A stretch of 64,000 bases of DNA. It comes from FEN-1139 sp038207155 (lineage in GTDB: Bacteria; Myxococcota_A; Polyangia; Polyangiales; Polyangiaceae). Location: the NCBI GenBank assembly GCA_038207155.1, contig JBBRAB010000003.1, forward strand, positions 124,001 through 188,000, in the 5' to 3' direction. Position 1 is the first letter of the stretch. The number at the start of each line of letters is the position of its first letter. The position numbers were made by a program, and so were the translations under genes. Below, one piece after another: positions 61,441 through 64,000 of this stretch. Below the pieces are notes generated by a model. That model saw only the letters and a list, made by a program, of their open reading frames with translations. It did no database searches and had not been told where the DNA came from.

Positions 61441-63078
61441 ATGAGAAAACTGATTGGATCGATCGCTCTGACGCTACTCGCTGCGTCCATCGCAGGTTGC
61501 GCCGAAGAGCAGGCACCCCAAAATCAACCTATTGATAAAGACAACCCGTTTGCTCAGCTTGAGCAGGCCGCGGTCACCGCGATTGCTGGCAGCACCACGG
61601 GCACCACGGCGACGGACGTCGTGATCGACTTGGCGCAGGATGATATCGCCATCATCGCCAAGCGCGCTATCGACGGCGTGTTGACCATCAACGGCTACGC
61701 CGTGATGGACGCGGTCACTGTCCCCGGAACGCCGGCAGCAGTACTCGCTGCTGGTGTAAAAACGATCACCATTGGCGGCACAAACGCCAAGCAGGAGCAG
61801 GTCATCCTCGACTTCTCCAATGGCTTCTTCGCCAAGGGCAGCGCGGTGACCACGGATGGCATCTTCATTGACCTGAAGGATAGTGACGCCACCGCCGACA
61901 ACGACACGATCGGTCTAAAGCTTGGTAGCGGTAGCGATGTCGTCTCCGTCACAGCCAAGAAGATCAAGCTCGACTCGGACGCCTTCGAGGACGTTCAGAT
62001 CACGAACAAGGCGCCGGTAAAGATGTACCTCGGCGCCGGCAACGACAGCGTGGCGACCGCGGCCTCCACCCTGATCATGGCGCTCTACGGTGGTGACGGT
62101 AACGACACCTTCACCCAGACCGACAAGTCGACGGAGCTCATCTCCGGTGGCGCCGGGACCGACGTCGTCACCTATGCCGCCCGCGCGGCCGCAGTTACGG
62201 CAACGATGACGACTGTCGCGTTGCTTGGAACGGGCGACGACGGAGAATCCGCTGAGGTCGACGATCTGGCGGACGACATCGAGACCATCGTGCTCGGCGC
62301 CGGAGACGACGTTTTCACCTGCGGAACTCCCTCCTGCAACGTCACCGGTGGCGCTGGTAACGACACCCTCAACGGCGGAGCCGGTAACGACACCCTCAAT
62401 GGTGGAACTGGCAACGACACGGTCAACGGTTTGGCCGGCGCGGACATCATTGACGGTGGCGACGGCAACGACACCATCGATGGTGGCGTCGCTGACGACA
62501 AGCTGACGGGCGGCCTCGGTGACGACACCCTGCTCGGAAACGACGGCAAGGACACGCTCACCTGCGGCGCCGGAAATGACACCACGGACGGCGGCCTTGG
62601 CGACGACGACATCAAGGGTGAAGCCGGCAACGACACCCTCGCGGGTGGCGCTGGCAACGACAAGCTCGACGGCGGCGTCGGCGACGACACCTTCGACGAA
62701 GGCGGCGCATCCAACGGCGGTGACGCTCTGACGGGTGGCGACGGCATCGACACCCTCACCTACGCCGGTCGAGCCAATCCGGTCATCGTGACCCTAGGCG
62801 CCGGAACGACCAACGACGGCGAGTCCAATGAGAAGGATGATGCCAAGGTGGACATTGAGAACGTAATCGGCGGCGCTGGAGACGACACCCTGACGGGCAG
62901 CGACGTGGCCAACGAGATCGTCGGCGGAGCCGGTGTTGACACCCTCGCGGGTGGCAAGGGCGACGACACGATCGAGGGCGGTCTCGGTCTGGACGTCATC
63001 GACTGCGGCGAAGGCATCGACGTCTACCTCGACGTCACCCTCGCGGCGGGCAACCCGATCAACTGCGAATTCCCCTGA
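61441..63078 (+). CDS. RTX-repeat (hemolysin-type calcium-binding) lipoprotein, copy 1
   Basis: 545 residues. Lipoprotein signal: LIGSIALTLLAASIAGC with lipobox SIAGC. Residues about 25-215 form a conserved beta-rich domain shared with the next gene: DKDNPFAQLEQAA, VVIDLAQDDIAI, GVKTITIGGTNAKQ, VILDFSNGFFAKGS, FEDVQITNKAPVKMYL and MALYGGDGNDTFTQTD. Residues about 300-540 hold many calcium-binding GGxGxD nonapeptides in blocks (GGAGNDTLNGGAGNDTLNG, GLGDDTLLGNDGKDTL, GGAGNDKLDGGVGDD) broken by two spacers with GDDGESAEVDDL and TNDGESNEKDDA. RTX proteins normally leave by type I secretion; a lipobox on one is unusual and implies an outer-membrane lipoprotein with a Ca-folded beta-roll. Function may be adhesive or matrix-related. 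Confidence 0.9.
   Translation: MRKLIGSIALTLLAASIAGCAEEQAPQNQPIDKDNPFAQLEQAAVTAIAGSTTGTTATDVVIDLAQDDIAIIAKRAIDGVLTINGYAVMDAVTVPGTPAAVLAAGVKTITIGGTNAKQEQVILDFSNGFFAKGSAVTTDGIFIDLKDSDATADNDTIGLKLGSGSDVVSVTAKKIKLDSDAFEDVQITNKAPVKMYLGAGNDSVATAASTLIMALYGGDGNDTFTQTDKSTELISGGAGTDVVTYAARAAAVTATMTTVALLGTGDDGESAEVDDLADDIETIVLGAGDDVFTCGTPSCNVTGGAGNDTLNGGAGNDTLNGGTGNDTVNGLAGADIIDGGDGNDTIDGGVADDKLTGGLGDDTLLGNDGKDTLTCGAGNDTTDGGLGDDDIKGEAGNDTLAGGAGNDKLDGGVGDDTFDEGGASNGGDALTGGDGIDTLTYAGRANPVIVTLGAGTTNDGESNEKDDAKVDIENVIGGAGDDTLTGSDVANEIVGGAGVDTLAGGKGDDTIEGGLGLDVIDCGEGIDVYLDVTLAAGNPINCEFP
62340..62715 (+). repeat. RTX nonapeptide-coding repeats
   Basis: About fourteen 27-bp units of the form ggtggcgctggcaacgacac, with changes, encode GGxGxDxLx turns in copy 1. 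The high GC content also leaves a long open frame on the opposite strand, which is an artefact. Confidence 0.85.
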
Positions 63079-63105
63079 TGCTGGTTGCCTCCTAACTGAT
63101 GGAAT

Positions 63106-63132
63106 CTCGGTCCTTCTCCCAGGGGGACCGAG
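63106..63132 (+). terminator. Terminator between the two RTX genes
   Basis: CTCGGTCC (63106-63113) pairs with GGACCGAG (63125-63132) around an 11-base loop, 28 bases after the stop of copy 1. No T-run follows. It suggests that the second gene has its own promoter in the 190 bases after it. Confidence 0.6.
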
Positions 63133-63325
63133 GTGCTCCGCGGGCTGGTGGAGCTCGACGGAGACCTTCGGAGCCTGCTGCAGCCTTGCAGCGGGCTCCA
63201 CCTACTTGGGGCCAGGGCTTTTCTGGCCGACCGCGCCTCCAAACGGCGCCAGCGGTGCCCGTGCACGGTTCTTGCGTCCTCGCCGTCGACGGTCGTCGCA
63301 CGACACGGCCCAACCCCTCGGGAAC

Positions 63326-64000
63326 ATGATGAGAAAGCTATTCGGATCGCTCGCTGTGACCCTGTTGGCCGCTTCAGTTCTCGGCTGCGCCGACGACGCG
63401 AGCGAGCCACGGCCCAGTCTCGACCGGGACAACCCGTTCCGCGAGCTCGAACAGGCTGCAATCACGCAGATCCAGGGCACCATCACGGGAGACACGACAG
63501 ACGTCGTGATCGGCATGGCCGATGGGGACATTGCCATCGTGGGACAGCGGCTCAGCGATGGCGCGCTGCTCGTGAACGGCTACGCCGTGACGCTCGGCGG
63601 ACAGCTGGTCTTGGCGACAGGTGTCAAATCCTTGGCGATCACTGGTGCAAACGCCAAGCGCGAGCGACTGGTGCTCGATTTTTCTAACGGTTACTTCGCC
63701 AAGGGGAGCTCCACCCCCAGCGAGGGCATTTTTATCGATCTGGGCGACAGCGACGGCAGTCTCGACAATGACTCCGTTGGCATCAAGCTCGGCGCGACCT
63801 CAGATGTGATGACGGTCACCGCTAACCGCATCAGTACGGATCTCGATGAGTGGGAAGACCTTCAGATTACCAACAAGGCGCCAGTCAAAGTCTACGGCGG
63901 CGGCGGCAATGACACGATCGAGACCTATGGCTCGCTCTTTACCATGGCTCTGTACGGCGGGGACGGTAACGACACCTTCACCCAAACCGACATCTCTTCG
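63326..64000 (+). CDS. RTX-type lipoprotein, copy 2 (partial, runs off the window)
   Basis: 225 codons are visible from an ATG at 63326 (the next ATG at 63329 matches the start of copy 1 better); the end lies outside. The signal is SLAVTLLAASVLGC, lipobox SVLGC. The visible part aligns end to end with residues 1-225 of copy 1: DRDNPFRELEQAAITQI against DKDNPFAQLEQAAVTAI, LDFSNGYFAKGSS, EDLQITNKAPVKVYGGGGND and MALYGGDGNDTFTQTD. Some segments are more diverged than others, so it is an old tandem duplication rather than an assembly repeat. RTX repeats are expected in the missing half. The intergenic gap of 247 bases includes the hairpin at 63106. Confidence 0.9.
   Translation, partial: MMRKLFGSLAVTLLAASVLGCADDASEPRPSLDRDNPFRELEQAAITQIQGTITGDTTDVVIGMADGDIAIVGQRLSDGALLVNGYAVTLGGQLVLATGVKSLAITGANAKRERLVLDFSNGYFAKGSSTPSEGIFIDLGDSDGSLDNDSVGIKLGATSDVMTVTANRISTDLDEWEDLQITNKAPVKVYGGGGNDTIETYGSLFTMALYGGDGNDTFTQTDISS

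Noticed and set aside
62172..62759. 195-codon minus-strand frame rich in Pro/Ser/Val repeats
   Set aside because: It is the reverse complement of the RTX repeats; its regularity comes from the coding repeats of the other strand.

Overview
The window is high-GC DNA that looks like a gliding delta-proteobacterium of the Myxococcota, most likely a Polyangia (Sorangium-like) genome. Evidence is mutually consistent: two secreted proteins end in MYXO-CTERM tails (Cys-rich GCGC or ACGC motif, hydrophobic stretch, Arg cluster); many lipoproteins carry low-complexity TGG/ATGG linkers after the lipobox; there is a CdnL-type CarD regulator, an AgmX/PglI-type C-terminal domain, a soluble chemotaxis receptor, a Ser/Thr kinase with HEAT-like repeats and a lysine/alanine-rich histone-like protein. 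No phage, insertion sequence, integrase, CRISPR array, rRNA or tRNA gene was seen, so this reads as ordinary chromosome.

Layout. 1-6.2 kb: partial chemotaxis receptor, parvulin-type isomerase and an orphan DNA methyltransferase on the minus strand, then trpS with a coupled lipoprotein, then cdnL with a strong promoter and terminator, then a gene-poor stretch with an 87-bp tandem repeat and a 45-residue MGDKSPK-type protein. 6.3-15.2 kb: one giant gene for cyclic beta-1,2-glucan synthase (NdvB type, 2958 residues). 15.9-31.5 kb: surface GH30 hydrolase, Ppx/GppA phosphatase coupled to an OmpA-like lipoprotein, histone-like protein, unknown helical protein, MMPL transporter, AgmX-like lipoprotein, pepsin-like lipoprotein, coaD, PL14-like lyase, a small YjfB-like protein and a CIRCE-controlled groES-groEL operon.

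31.7-51.4 kb is rich in secreted proteins: two right-handed beta-helix proteins, a phosphodiesterase/phosphatase lipoprotein, a GH8 hydrolase whose signal peptide is out of frame with the enzyme, a DUF5916/CBM9 outer-membrane protein, several linker lipoproteins (one broken by a stop codon within a 34-bp duplication) and a DUF4091/GH123-like lipoprotein. Within it sits a two-gene unit (39.5-43.9 kb): a Ser/Thr kinase with HEAT-like repeats, translationally coupled to a protein with a degenerate HD-GYP-like domain; both seem to share an extra domain. I consider this the best candidate for an undescribed signalling system.

51.5-64 kb: EamA transporter, divergent DEAD-box helicase, a tightly coupled MBOAT acyltransferase / tail-anchored protein / lipoprotein operon, NodB deacetylase overlapping a histidine kinase end to end, a GAF-GGDEF diguanylate cyclase with an intact I-site, and two tandem paralogous RTX-repeat lipoproteins, the second cut by the window edge. 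Taken together the genes describe envelope and extracellular polysaccharide synthesis, modification and degradation plus signalling. All functions are assigned from motifs read by eye; no database search was possible.
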